Below, piece by piece: positions 50,004 to 58,882 of a DNA stretch of 64,000 bases; within the stretch, counting starts at the first letter, position 1; every line of letters starts with the position of its first letter. The stretch comes from Bryobacterales bacterium. Its GTDB lineage: Bacteria; Acidobacteriota; Terriglobia; Bryobacterales; Bryobacteraceae. The translations under genes were made by a program, and so were the position numbers. Where the stretch lies: assembly GCA_003166865.1 (NCBI GenBank), contig PMUP01000044.1, positions 1-64,000 on the forward strand. The letters are read 5' to 3'. The notes beneath the pieces were generated by a model. It was not told the origin of the DNA and made no database searches. It was given only the letters and a program-made list of their open reading frames with translations.

Positions 50004-51241
50004 TGAATGTACCGCTTGAAGATCAGGCAGCCGTTGGTGCCGCCGAAGCCGAACGAATTCGACAATGCGTAGTCGATTTTCATGGGCCGGGCCTGGTGGG
50101 GCACATAGTCCAAGTCGCACCCTTCGCCGGGAACATCCAGGTTGATGGTCGGCGGAGCGATCTGATCGCGCAGGGCAAGTACCGTAATCCCGGCCTCTAG
50201 ACCGCCTGCGCCGCCAAGCAAATGGCCGGTCATGGATTTGGTAGAGCTGACGGCCAGCTTATAGGCGTGATCGCAGAAAACACGCTTCAGTGCGGTGGTT
50301 TCGATCCGATCGCCCACCTCGGTGGAAGTGCCGTGAGCGTTCACGTAGTCGATCTGCTCGGGCTCAATGCCCGCGTCTTTAATGGCCAGCCGCATTACGC
50401 GGAAAGCTCCGTCGCCATCTTCCGAGGGGCTGGTGATGTGATAGGCGTCCCCGCTCATGCCGTAGCCCACGATTTCGGCCAAAATGTTCGCGCCTCGCCG
50501 CTGGGCATGCGCAAGCTCCTCCAGGATCAAAATGCCGGAGCCTTCGCCCACCACAAATCCGTCGCGCTCGGCGTCCCAAGGACGGGAGGCCTTCTCAGGC
50601 TCATCGTTGCGCTGCGAGAGCGCGCGCATGGCCGCGAAGCCACCGATGCCCATGGGAGTAATGCACGCCTCGGCTCCGCCGCAAATCATCACGTCCGCGT
50701 CGTTGCGTTGAATAATCTTGAAGGAATCGCCGATGGAATGCGCGCTGGTGGTGCAAGCTGTGGCGGTAGCGGAGTTCGGGCCCTTGGCGCCGGTGCGGAT
50801 GGAAACATAGCCGGAAGCCAGATTGATGATGGTAGCCGGAATGAAGAACGGCGAGATGCGGCTGGGACCTTTTTCGAGCAAGATCCGGTGCTCGCGCTCG
50901 ATCACCTCGAATCCGCCGATGCCGCTCCCTATGACAACGCCTACCCGTTCGGCATTCTGCGCATCCACCTTCAGGCCGGACTGGACCAGCGCGAATTCCG
51001 AGGCCGCGATGCCGAACTGAATGAAGCGGCCCATTTTCTTGATCTCTTTGCGCTCGATGAAACGCGCGGGATCGAAATTCTTGACCTCTCCGGCGATCCG
51101 GCAAGTAAAGGCCGCGGCGTCGAATTGTTCAATTCTGGAAATCCCGTTCCGCGCCTCGCGGATGGCCTTCCAGCTCTCGTCGGTGCCAATGCCAAGCGGG
51201 CTCAGCAAGCCGACTCCTGTAACTACTACTCTGCGCGACAA
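50000..51241 (-). CDS. fabF: 3-Oxoacyl-[acyl-carrier-protein] synthase II
   Basis: A 413-residue condensing enzyme for fatty acid elongation. Nucleophile C163 in ATACTTSAHSI; H303 in VNAHGTSTEVGD and H340 in KSMTGHLLGGAGGLEAG, with K335, complete the active site. The N-terminus RVVVTGVGLLSPLG and the end NSFGFGGTNGCLIFKRY are typical. It condenses malonyl-ACP with acyl-ACP. acpP precedes it by 28 bases and etfB overlaps its stop, so the four genes are one operon. Confidence 0.96.
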   Translation of the reverse strand: MSRRVVVTGVGLLSPLGIGTDESWKAIREARNGISRIEQFDAAAFTCRIAGEVKNFDPARFIERKEIKKMGRFIQFGIAASEFALVQSGLKVDAQNAERVGVVIGSGIGGFEVIEREHRILLEKGPSRISPFFIPATIINLASGYVSIRTGAKGPNSATATACTTSAHSIGDSFKIIQRNDADVMICGGAEACITPMGIGGFAAMRALSQRNDEPEKASRPWDAERDGFVVGEGSGILILEELAHAQRRGANILAEIVGYGMSGDAYHITSPSEDGDGAFRVMRLAIKDAGIEPEQIDYVNAHGTSTEVGDRIETTALKRVFCDHAYKLAVSSTKSMTGHLLGGAGGLEAGITVLALRDQIAPPTINLDVPGEGCDLDYVPHQARPMKIDYALSNSFGFGGTNGCLIFKRYIQ

Positions 51242-51269
51242 CGATGGCTCCAGACGGGCTCCCGGCGGC

Positions 51270-51506
51270 TTACTTCTTCTTCTTGTTCTCGATGTAATCG
51301 ATGGCGTCTTTTACGGTTGCGATCTTCTCGGCGTCCTCATCAGGGATATCAATGTCGAACGCTTCTTCAAACGCCATCACCAACTCGACGATATCGAGCG
51401 AGTCCGCGCCAAGATCATCCACGAACGAGGCGTTGTTGTCCACTTGGCCTTCGTCCACCCCCAGCTGCTCAACGATGATCTGCTTCACTCTCTGTTCAAC
51501 CGACAT
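51270..51506 (-). CDS. acpP: Acyl carrier protein
   Basis: A 78-residue acidic ACP. The 4'-phosphopantetheine attachment serine is S36 in [14 protein letters not shown]; the rest ([31 protein letters not shown]) is standard. A GGGGAGG ribosome binding site lies just upstream of ATG 51506. First gene of the acpP-fabF-etfB-etfA run. Confidence 0.96.
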   Translation of the reverse strand: MSVEQRVKQIIVEQLGVDEGQVDNNASFVDDLGADSLDIVELVMAFEEAFDIDIPDEDAEKIATVKDAIDYIENKKKK

Positions 51507-51707
51507 GAATCCTCCCCACGAATATCAACCAAAGATGTCTGCAAACTCATTGATTCTAGCGATGGTAGCGGCTGGCCGCAACTACGCCGGCCGCAACTGT
51601 GCCGATCAGATCAAGAACGCAGGGTTTCCTGCCTCCACAATTGTAGCCCAGTCCGTTTGCCGGCACCGAGCCTTGCGTCTGGCAGTGGAGGCGGGCGAAA
51701 CTGAGCC

Positions 51708-52184
51708 ATGACCATTGCCCATGGGCTTGCGGCGCTGTTCTCGCGCGACCTGACCAGACTTATTCAGGAGCTGAAGGAGTTCCCGAACGATGAGACTTTG
51801 TGGGCGCGCGCGCCGGGAGTGAAGAATTCGGCGGGCAACCTGGTGCTCCACCTGGAGGGCAATTTGCGCGAGTACATCGGGCGGCAGTTGGGGCGCGTCG
51901 ATTACAGCCGCGTTCGCGATCAGGAGTTCGCGCTGGCCGGCATTTCGCGCGATGACCTGGTTCAACGCATGGAAGACGTTAAGAGGCTGGTTACCAAGGT
52001 TGTATCCGAGCTCAACGACGGTCAACTGGCGGCGCCATATCCGGAGCGTGTTTTGGAGGCCACGCTTTCTTCGCATGATTTCTTGGTTCACCTGCACGGG
52101 CACCTCAACTTTCACCTCGGGCAGATCGACTACCTGCGGCGAATTCTGACCGAAGGCTCGGCGGTCGCCTTCGCGGGCCTGTAG
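51708..52184 (+). CDS. DinB-family protein (DUF1572-like)
   Basis: A 158-residue four-helix DinB superfamily protein. AALFSRDLTRLIQELKEFP, then NSAGNLVLHLEGNLREYIG with the first metal histidine and LVHLHGHLNFHLGQIDYLRR with the two later histidines. Probably metal-dependent; a role in thiol chemistry or detoxification is suggested by relatives. It follows a gap of 201 bases after acpP (divergent) that holds a short direct repeat, GGCCGCAACT, at 51571 and 51588 approximately. Ten bases precede the esterase gene. Confidence 0.8.
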   Translation: MTIAHGLAALFSRDLTRLIQELKEFPNDETLWARAPGVKNSAGNLVLHLEGNLREYIGRQLGRVDYSRVRDQEFALAGISRDDLVQRMEDVKRLVTKVVSELNDGQLAAPYPERVLEATLSSHDFLVHLHGHLNFHLGQIDYLRRILTEGSAVAFAGL

Positions 52185-52194
52185 CAACACACGA

Positions 52195-52878
52195 ATGCCC
52201 CGGTTCATCTATCTGCACGGCTTTGCGAGCAGTCCCGGCTCGCGCAAGGCTCGTTTCTTCGCCGAGCGCTTCCGCGAACTAGGCATGGGCCTCGAAATCC
52301 CCGACCTGGCCGAAGGCAACTTCAGGAACCTCACGCTCACCGCGCAATTGAATGTGATTGCGCGAGTGTCCCGTAATGAGCCGGTATCGCTGATCGGTTC
52401 CAGCATGGGCGGATATCTGGCGGCGTTATACGCGGCGCGGCACCCTAGCCAGATCGAAAAGCTGGTATTGTTAGCTCCGGCGTTTTCCTTCGCCTCGCGC
52501 TGGCCCGAGACTTTGGGTGAGCCCACCATGGCGGAATGGAAGCGCACCAACACGCTGAAGGTGTTTCACTACAGTGAAGGACGCGAAGTGGAACTGGGCT
52601 ACCAATTGGTGGAAGACGCCCGGCAGTACGAAGCCTATCCAGATGTCGGGCAGCCGGTGCTGATCTTTCATGGCCGGAACGACACCGTTGTTCCGCCCGA
52701 GTACTCAGTGAGCTTCGCCGAGCGCCATCCCGCTGAACGGCATCCCAATGTCCGCTTGCGCCTGCTCGATTCCGATCATGAACTGGGCAACGTGCTGGAT
52801 ACGATGTGGATCGAGACCGAAGAGTTCCTATTCGGCAGGAAACTCGATTCGCTCGTAGATGGCGGCCAGCGGCACTGA
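52195..52878 (+). CDS. YqiA/UPF0227-like alpha/beta-hydrolase (esterase)
   Basis: A 227-residue alpha/beta-hydrolase. YLHGFASSPGSRKARFFAERF is the YqiA start; the nucleophile serine is in LIGSSMGGYLAALYA, the aspartate in FHGRNDTVVPPEYS and the histidine in LDSDHELGNVLD. It hydrolyses short acyl esters. The end overlaps the convergent Uma2 pseudogene by 51 bases. Complete. Confidence 0.88.
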   Translation: MPRFIYLHGFASSPGSRKARFFAERFRELGMGLEIPDLAEGNFRNLTLTAQLNVIARVSRNEPVSLIGSSMGGYLAALYAARHPSQIEKLVLLAPAFSFASRWPETLGEPTMAEWKRTNTLKVFHYSEGREVELGYQLVEDARQYEAYPDVGQPVLIFHGRNDTVVPPEYSVSFAERHPAERHPNVRLRLLDSDHELGNVLDTMWIETEEFLFGRKLDSLVDGGQRH

Positions 52879-53402
52879 AACTCCGATCGACGCGATCGTC
52901 AGGACGTCTTCCGCGTGTAGAGAATCACGCAGGGTCCAAGTGTTGGCGTCTCCTCGGGTGTATTGCTCGATGCGGATTTGGTCCTGAGCCACCAGGATGT
53001 AATCCTGGAGCGACTGGACCTCCCGGTAGTGCTGAAACTTTACGCCGCGATCGTAGTATTCGGTGGAGGGGGAGAGGACTTCGAAGATGACGGCGGGATT
53101 CAGCAGAATATCCCCGCGGTCATCGGCCAGCAATGGCTGTCCACACACGGCCGTGACATCTGGGTATGTGTACACGCGAGAGGACACCCGAACACGGAAG
53201 TCAGAGGTGAACGTTCTGCACTGGGTTTTCCTTAGGCCGCGCGTACCTCACCGATTAGGTTTGCGCCCAATTCCGAGTGGCGCATACTTCCGCCCGACAT
53301 AGCGATGATCTCGCCATCCAGGAACTCGCTGCGGAACTCCGCCGCTCGATCCAGCGCCAGGTACTCCTCGGCGGTCACCTTTGTGATCGGATTTGACGCC
53401 AT
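52828..53402 (-). pseudogene. Frameshifted Uma2-family restriction-endonuclease-like gene
   Basis: From ATG 53402 the first frame reads ITKVTAEEYLALDRAAEFRS, LDGEIIAMSGGSMRHSELGAN and LIGEVR before a TAA. A second frame continues with RKTQCRTFTSDFRVRVSSRVY, PAVIFEVLSPSTEYYDRG and DYILVAQDQIRIEQY to a TAG at 52828. The two join near 53236-53245 by a one-base shift. Uma2 proteins are PD-(D/E)xK-fold nucleases of unknown role, frequent in multicopy. The catalytic region (PAVIFEVLSPS...) is in the second part. A single sequencing error would look the same. Confidence 0.78.
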
Positions 53403-53430
53403 TACCTACCTAATCGCAGTTTAACACCCA

Positions 53431-54573
53431 TCAAACCTCCACCCATCCCTGCTTCTTCGAGCTTTCCGCCACCTTCTCGAGCAACCGCATCCCCAGCAGG
53501 CCATCCTCGAAGGTCGGATATTCCACCGGCGCCGCCGCATCCGCCACGCGCGCATAGAAACGCTTGAAAACCTGTTTGTGGGTGTCATCATAGCCCTCAC
53601 TGTGGCCACCCGGAAGATCGGCATAAGCGGCCGCCCGCGGATACATCAGCGCCGGATCTTTCACCAGTATCCCATTCGGTCTGTCACGCTCGCCGATCCA
53701 CATCTCGTCCGGCCGCTCCTGGTTCCACGCCACCCCCGCCTTGGTTCCGTAGATTTCCACAGTGAACATATTCTTCCTGCCCGCCGACATCTGGCTCACG
53801 GTAAATGCGCCACGCGCGCGATCGCCCAAGCGCAGCAGCACGGATCCAAAATCTTCGGTGTCGATTGGCACGCTATCGTAATCGCCCGGCTTCAACGTCT
53901 TACCCGCGAATGTCTCAACCGGCCCTTTGGGCTTCCGGCGTGTTTTGTGAAAGGTCGCGAGATCGGCGCACAACGCCGTAACGCCCAGACCCGTCAAGTG
54001 CTGGATCAGGTCCATCCAATGTGACCCGATATCGCCCATGGCTCGCAGCGCCCCGTTGTCGGTCGAATCCACGCGCCAGTTCCAGTCGGTTTCATACAGC
54101 AGCCAGTCCTGCGAATAAGTCCCTTGCACGATCAGGATTTCCCCCAGATCGCCGGCTTCGATCATGCAGCGCATCTGTTGAACCACCGGATAGTAACGAA
54201 GATTATGCTGGATGCAATTCGCATGAGAAGTTTGGGCGGCAAGTTCCACTAACTCTCGAGCTTCTTGCACCAGGATCGTGAAAGGCTTCTCACACAAGAC
54301 GTGCTTGCCTGCTTCGAGAGCCGCGCGACAGATCGGGTAATGCAGCGCGTTGGGTGTCAGAACGTGTACTGCGTCGATCGTCGAATCTTCCAGCAGTTCC
54401 TGATAATTTCCGGTGGCGCGATTGACTCCAATGCTGTTACCGAATTGTCTCGCCCGTTCATCACTAGAGCCAGCGACCGCGGCCACCTCCACTTCAGGCA
54501 GACGGCGAAGATTTTCTGCATGCACCCTTCCCATGAACCCCGTCCCGATAATCGCTGTCCTCAGTTTTTTCAT
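53431..54573 (-). CDS. Gfo/Idh/MocA-family oxidoreductase
   Basis: A 380-residue NAD(P)-dependent sugar or inositol dehydrogenase-like enzyme. The Rossmann motif is IIGTGFMGRVHAENLRRLPEV, followed by VLTPNALHYPICRAALEAGKHVLCEKPFTI with the catalytic EKP lysine, and the C-terminal mixed beta domain with MGDIGSHWMDLIQHLTG (the conserved D-x-x-H). It oxidises a sugar hydroxyl. ATG 54573; no nearby sugar operon tells the substrate. Confidence 0.9.
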   Translation of the reverse strand: MKKLRTAIIGTGFMGRVHAENLRRLPEVEVAAVAGSSDERARQFGNSIGVNRATGNYQELLEDSTIDAVHVLTPNALHYPICRAALEAGKHVLCEKPFTILVQEARELVELAAQTSHANCIQHNLRYYPVVQQMRCMIEAGDLGEILIVQGTYSQDWLLYETDWNWRVDSTDNGALRAMGDIGSHWMDLIQHLTGLGVTALCADLATFHKTRRKPKGPVETFAGKTLKPGDYDSVPIDTEDFGSVLLRLGDRARGAFTVSQMSAGRKNMFTVEIYGTKAGVAWNQERPDEMWIGERDRPNGILVKDPALMYPRAAAYADLPGGHSEGYDDTHKQVFKRFYARVADAAAPVEYPTFEDGLLGMRLLEKVAESSKKQGWVEV

Positions 54574-54668
54574 AAAAAAATTCGTCGAATGTGTCGATAT
54601 AAGCGTAAACTGAGATTCTAGCGGACCGTTGACGTGAATGGAGTCAGTGGTCGTAAGGTCTTTTGTGA

Positions 54669-54998
54669 ATGGTAGTAAGGATACAACTTAGTTCCGGGGC
54701 TCGGGTGCGGCAGAAACGCCGCAAGAATCAGCACGTTGCGTTAGCAATGGCCTCCTTGCTAACACCTGCCGCCGTGATGGCGTGCGTGCTCACTCTGTGG
54801 CGGTTGGCCGCGGATCTCAGCGTCACCGGGCAATTCCCCATTTCGGATGGACTGTTCTCGCACTGGCAAGTGTGGCTCACGGTCGCCGCCACGCTGCAGT
54901 TCTCTGCGATTCTGCTCAACCGCTATGGAAAAACAGAGGCGGCTCTACCGGAAACCGTAGACAGCGCGGATCGCAAACTAGCCAGCTCCAGATACTGA
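54669..54998 (+). CDS. Two-helix membrane protein, HWQVW pair copy 1
   Basis: A 109-residue protein with two membrane helices: ALAMASLLTPAAVMACVLTL, then WRLAADLSVTGQFPISDGLF, then SHWQVWLTVAATLQFSAILLN. The loop with the FPISDGLFSHWQVW block is also in the next gene (55196). The C-terminus is polar. It looks like a small inner-membrane protein of unknown function. Basic N-terminus (KRRKNQH) suggests the inside. Confidence 0.65.
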   Translation: MVVRIQLSSGARVRQKRRKNQHVALAMASLLTPAAVMACVLTLWRLAADLSVTGQFPISDGLFSHWQVWLTVAATLQFSAILLNRYGKTEAALPETVDSADRKLASSRY

Positions 54999-55195
54999 TC
55001 AACAATCGCACAAGTTTCAAGTACCGGCTTGTGGCGGCGCGCCACACCCGGTGCACCCGCCGAACGCAGTTCGGCTTCTCGTGGAATCCAACCGCCTCTG
55101 CTAAACGATAGTCGCTGCAAAGCCGCACTGCTTCAGATCAAATCGCGAAACTTTGGCCGACCTCGTGCATCAGATGGGACAGAGGCGGTAGTGAC

Positions 55196-55588
55196 ATGGG
55201 AGCTTTCACGGTTGAGACTGCACCGCGGCCCGCGGCGGCAGAGGTTCAGTCTGTTCTTGCGAGAGCAGCTTCGGCGACAATCGGCTCGAAGGCTGCGACT
55301 AAACTGGAGATCCGTTTAGCGGGCGCTCTCGCCACTCCCGCGCTGGCGCTCATCCGACAACTCCCCAACATCGTTGTCGCATTGTTGACACCTGCCGCAC
55401 TCGTGGCGCTCGCGATGGGCCTATGGCGCGTTAGCGCGGATCTCGACTGGGCCGGTGCGTTTCCAATCACCGGAGGGTTTTTCTCGCACTGGCAAGTCTG
55501 GATCGGGCTATCGGCTGCGTTGAAGATGCTATCGTCCGCGCTGCTGGCGTGGGACGATCGAACCCGCAAGATTACGGAACAAAACTGA
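55196..55588 (+). CDS. Two-helix membrane protein, HWQVW pair copy 2
   Basis: A 130-residue paralog of the 54669 protein: an Ala-rich N-terminal region (residues 1-50), then LIRQLPNIVVALLTPAALVA, LAMGLWRVSADLDWAGAFPI and GFFSHWQVWIGLSAALKMLS. Shared with copy 1 are LLTPAAxxA, the LWRxxADL block, FPIxxGxFSHWQVW and an Ala-Ala-x-L second helix. It precedes the rhomboid protease gene by 42 bases. Possibly a substrate or partner of the protease; that is inference only. Confidence 0.65.
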   Translation: MGAFTVETAPRPAAAEVQSVLARAASATIGSKAATKLEIRLAGALATPALALIRQLPNIVVALLTPAALVALAMGLWRVSADLDWAGAFPITGGFFSHWQVWIGLSAALKMLSSALLAWDDRTRKITEQN

Positions 55589-55630
55589 ACGATGTTCTGA
55601 TATTCTGAGTCTTAGGCGGGTCTTCGGGTC

Positions 55631-56398
55631 ATGTCCTTCCGCAGTCGAACGCGAGTCACTGGCGCTTTCTATATCCCGGGCTTCCCGAAGGGCGTGAAGT
55701 GGCTGCTGATCAGCAATGTCGTCATCTTCATCCTCAATTTCTTCGCCGATCGCGCTGGGGTCTCGGGCCCCCTCATTTTTCTCAAGCTCATCCCGGTCGC
55801 GGTGGTCAAGGACTTCTTCGTATGGCAATTGGCGACCTATGCCTTTTTGCACGGCGGTTTCGGTCACATCATTTGGAACATGCTGGCGCTCTGGATGTTC
55901 GGCGCCGACATTGAACGGGTCTGGGGAACTCGCCGGTTCGTGCAATTCTACTTCTTCTGCGCCGTGGGTGCAGGCATCTGCGTAGTCATCGCCAATTACA
56001 TTTTGCCTTGGGGCAATCCGAACATCCCTACCATCGGAAGCTCCGGCGCTATTTTCGGCATCCTGCTGGTCTACGCCATGCTGTTCCCCGACCGCGAGAT
56101 CCTGTGGGGATTCCTGATACCCATCAAAGTGAAGTACTTCGTGGCGATCATTGGCGCCGTGGCGTTTCTCAGCTCTTTCGGAGAGAATACAGGCGTCAGC
56201 AATTTCGCGCATCTGGGCGGATTGCTGTTCGGCTATCTGTTCCTCAAGACGCCGCGCCTGCAATTCGATCCGATAGAACCCGTCCGGCACCAGTATCGGG
56301 AATGGAAACTGCAGCGCGCAAAGAAAAAGTTTCAAGTGTATCTTCGCAAGCAAGGATCCGGGAAGCCGGGATCCGGCCGCGGACCAACGGTGAACTAG
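55631..56398 (+). CDS. Rhomboid-family intramembrane serine protease
   Basis: A 255-residue six-helix membrane protease. HGGFGHIIWNMLALWMFGADIERVWG is the helix 1-2 block, the nucleophile is S138 in PTIGSSGAIFGILL and the base is H194 in SNFAHLGGLLFGYL. Such proteases cut helices within the membrane, often signalling or quality-control substrates. The hydrophobic helices are at about 23-41, 65-90, 103-124, 137-156, 165-185 and 193-206. C-terminal tail basic. Complete. Confidence 0.93.
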   Translation: MSFRSRTRVTGAFYIPGFPKGVKWLLISNVVIFILNFFADRAGVSGPLIFLKLIPVAVVKDFFVWQLATYAFLHGGFGHIIWNMLALWMFGADIERVWGTRRFVQFYFFCAVGAGICVVIANYILPWGNPNIPTIGSSGAIFGILLVYAMLFPDREILWGFLIPIKVKYFVAIIGAVAFLSSFGENTGVSNFAHLGGLLFGYLFLKTPRLQFDPIEPVRHQYREWKLQRAKKKFQVYLRKQGSGKPGSGRGPTVN

Positions 56399-56486
56399 GG
56401 TTTAGAATAGATGAGTAGGCGGCGGAAAGCCGCAAAGCGGAAAGCCGCAAATACGTCGTTTTGATCTGTTTTCCGGCGGTGATGTT

Positions 56487-57719
56487 ATGAAAAACTTCAG
56501 ATTGGTTGTGGCGGGCGCGGTTGCCGCCGGTTTGATTGTGATCGCCCTCCCCTTTGCGATCGCACAGCAGGGACCAACACCCGATTCTTCGGAAACCGTC
56601 GCCAAGCCTCGGAAGAAGGACCCGCCCGCGCCACCCGCCGACGTCATCGACTCCACTACCAACGACTCCAGCAACACCACAAATTCCCCTTCCAACGCGA
56701 CCATTCCGCCTTCCACTGACTCCACCGACTCTACCGATGAGCCGAAGATCCCCTCCAAGTTCAGCAAGAAGGACAAGCCCGACGTTCCCGAAGGCGCTCC
56801 CACCTTCCACAGCGACGTAACCACCATACAGTTGGACGTCGCCGTCCTCGACAACAAGGGCCATTTTCTTCCCGGCGTCCCACGCGAGAAGTTCCGTGTG
56901 CTGGAAGACAACGTTCCGCAGAAGATCACCACCTTCAACGTCAATAGCGAAGCGCCGATGACGATTGCGATGGTGATCGAATTCAGCAATCTCTTCCAGA
57001 GATACTACTCGCAAGGCTGGTATGAGACGTTGGTGGCTTCCTACGGATTCGTGCAGACGCTCAAGCCGGAGGACTACGTAGCTATCGTCGCTTACGATCT
57101 TCGGACTGAAATCTTGTGTGATTTCACCACGGACCGGGGCAAAGTTCAACAAGCAATGCAGCGTTTGCGGATCCCCGGATTTTCCGAGGCGAACCTGTTC
57201 GACGCGTTGGCCGACACCGCGCAGCGCATGAGCAACATTGAGGGCCGCAAAGCGATTCTGCTGATCGCCTCCGGGAGGGATACCTTTAGCAAGCTCACAT
57301 ACGACAAGGCCCGCAAGGCCGTGCAGGAAGCCGGCGTGCCCATCTACGCGGTCAGCATGCTACAGGCCATGCGCATCATGGCTGAACAGAACATGGGCGC
57401 CATCCAGCAGCTCGATTTTTTGCAAGCCGACAACGAGATGAAAACATTTGCGGCCGAGACCGGCGGCCAGGCGTACTTCCCCCGCTTCTTTGGCGAGTTC
57501 CCCAACATCTATCAAAGCGTTTCGGGCGCTTTGAGAAATCAGTACTCGCTCTCCTATCAGCCCTCCAATCAAGCCAAGGACGGCAAGTTTCGCAAAATCA
57601 AAGTGGAGCTGGTCGATCCCCAAACCGGCGACGCGCTCAGGATCAGCGAGAATGGCAAGCCGGTGAAATATTCGGTGATCACCAAAGCCGGATACACTGC
57701 GCCGCGCGACGTGGAGTGA
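56487..57719 (+). CDS. VWFA-related secreted acidobacterial protein (TIGR03436-like)
   Basis: A 410-residue secreted protein. Signal peptide (VVAGAVAAGLIVIALPFAIA), a Ser/Thr/Pro-rich linker (NDSSNTTNSPSNATIPPST and similar), then the family block TIQLDVAVLDNKGHFLPGVP, REKFRVLEDNVPQKITTFNV and a von Willebrand A-like domain with TIAMVIEFSNLFQRYY, LLIASGRDTFSKLTY and FPNIYQSVSGALRNQYSLSY. The MIDAS metal site is only partly conserved. Thought to be an envelope interaction protein. Very common in acidobacterial genomes. Confidence 0.88.
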   Translation: MKNFRLVVAGAVAAGLIVIALPFAIAQQGPTPDSSETVAKPRKKDPPAPPADVIDSTTNDSSNTTNSPSNATIPPSTDSTDSTDEPKIPSKFSKKDKPDVPEGAPTFHSDVTTIQLDVAVLDNKGHFLPGVPREKFRVLEDNVPQKITTFNVNSEAPMTIAMVIEFSNLFQRYYSQGWYETLVASYGFVQTLKPEDYVAIVAYDLRTEILCDFTTDRGKVQQAMQRLRIPGFSEANLFDALADTAQRMSNIEGRKAILLIASGRDTFSKLTYDKARKAVQEAGVPIYAVSMLQAMRIMAEQNMGAIQQLDFLQADNEMKTFAAETGGQAYFPRFFGEFPNIYQSVSGALRNQYSLSYQPSNQAKDGKFRKIKVELVDPQTGDALRISENGKPVKYSVITKAGYTAPRDVE

Positions 57720-57834
57720 TCTGCGCGATAGCGCATCGCCCCTCTCGCATCTCCATTCAACTCTCGCGCACTTCCATTCAACTCTCGTAAGTCAAGGTCT
57801 CGATCTTTCGACTTTCCAATCCGATAGAAATTCG

Positions 57835-57863
57835 TTGACACTACCATTACTCCTCTGTTAACT
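57835..57863 (+). promoter_or_regulatory. Candidate sigma-70-type promoter of the response regulator gene
   Basis: TTGACA at 57835-57840 is separated by 17 bases from TTAACT at 57858-57863, 17 bases before ATG 57880. The -35 is perfect and the -10 matches three of six bases. The 160-base gap also has a direct repeat of TCCATTCAACTCTCG (about 57752-57766 and 57775-57789). Spacing to the start leaves a short leader. Confidence 0.4.
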
Positions 57864-57879
57864 TCGTTGGGTCCTCTCG

Positions 57880-58344
57880 ATGGCAAATCCTTCTTCTCCG
57901 AATCCGCGCGGGCGGATTCTCCTGGTCGACGACAACTCATTGGGCCTCGCCGCTCGCCGTAGCGTGCTGGAAGAATTGGGTCACAAAGTGCAGACATCGG
58001 GCACACCCGCCGAGGCGCTCGATCTGTGCGGCAAGCAACGCTTTGATGTGGTGGTCACCGACTACAAGATGCCGAAGATGGATGGCGTCGAGTTTATCGG
58101 CCGCCTCAGGAAGCTGCATCCGGCGAGCGCGGTCATCCTCATTTCCGGCTTCACCGACACCCTGGGCCTCACCGAGGCCAACACTGGCGCCGACGTCGTC
58201 ATTCAGAAGAGCAATCACGAGGTCACCCACCTGGTTCGCTCCGTGAATCGGCTGCTTCGCAGGCAACAACAACCCCGCAGGAAGCCGCCGTCTTCGCAAG
58301 GCGCTCCCAACTTGGATAAGCGCCCGGGTAAGAAGACGCGCTAG
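57880..58344 (+). CDS. Stand-alone response-regulator receiver domain protein
   Basis: A 154-residue CheY-like protein without an output domain. It has LLVDDNSLGLAARRSVLEELG, the phosphoacceptor aspartate in VVVTDYKMPKMDGVEF, SAVILISGFTD for the Thr/Ser switch and TGADVVIQKSNHEVT for the lysine. The C-terminal 30 residues are Arg/Pro/Lys-rich and probably bind a partner. No histidine kinase is adjacent; the one at 45781 is more distant. Confidence 0.88.
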   Translation: MANPSSPNPRGRILLVDDNSLGLAARRSVLEELGHKVQTSGTPAEALDLCGKQRFDVVVTDYKMPKMDGVEFIGRLRKLHPASAVILISGFTDTLGLTEANTGADVVIQKSNHEVTHLVRSVNRLLRRQQQPRRKPPSSQGAPNLDKRPGKKTR

Positions 58345-58426
58345 ACACCCGCGTTACAGAACCGCGACCGTAAGGGAGCCGGTTTCGCGAGAGCTAAGTG
58401 ATTCGGTGAGTATGCGGGAGGCATAA

Positions 58427-58789
58427 ATGAATCGAGACGTGGCTCTGAAGATCGTGCTGGCCTTGGTAGGCTTGCTTTTTTTGCTGTTAGCTTATCCCTT
58501 GATCTTCTTCGCGCGGCAAGACCCTGCGTTGTCGATGATGTTCAGCCTTTACGTCACGCTCGGCATTTTTCTGCTTCTCGCAATCCGCAACCCATTGGCC
58601 TATCGCAGCCTGATCGCTTTTACAGCCTGGTCGAGCTTCGCGCATGCCGCCCTCATGGGCACTCAGGCATGGCGGAACATAGTTTCACGTGACGAGTTGT
58701 GGGGTGTTTTGGCCCTCGTCGTCATCGGCGTAGCCCTGATCGCGCTCGCGCCGGCCAAGCAGCGTGCCGCCGCTTATCAACCCGGTTGA
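58427..58789 (+). CDS. Four-helix membrane protein (DUF6632-like)
   Basis: A 120-residue protein made of four membrane helices: LKIVLALVGLLFLLLAYPLIFF, SMMFSLYVTLGIFLLLAI, YRSLIAFTAWSSFAHAALM and LWGVLALVVIGVALIAL. The NPLAYRSLIAFTAWSSFAHA block fits a small uncharacterised family, most likely DUF6632, but I am not sure. Function unknown. It starts at ATG 58427 behind GGGAGGC. Confidence 0.68.
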   Translation: MNRDVALKIVLALVGLLFLLLAYPLIFFARQDPALSMMFSLYVTLGIFLLLAIRNPLAYRSLIAFTAWSSFAHAALMGTQAWRNIVSRDELWGVLALVVIGVALIALAPAKQRAAAYQPG

Positions 58790-58882
58790 ACGGTGCGGTC
58801 CAGCGGGATCGGCCACCAGCCTGATGTCCGATTCGCGCGCGCGTTTGCTTGCTGCGGTATGCGGTACTCTGGCTGGAGAGTC

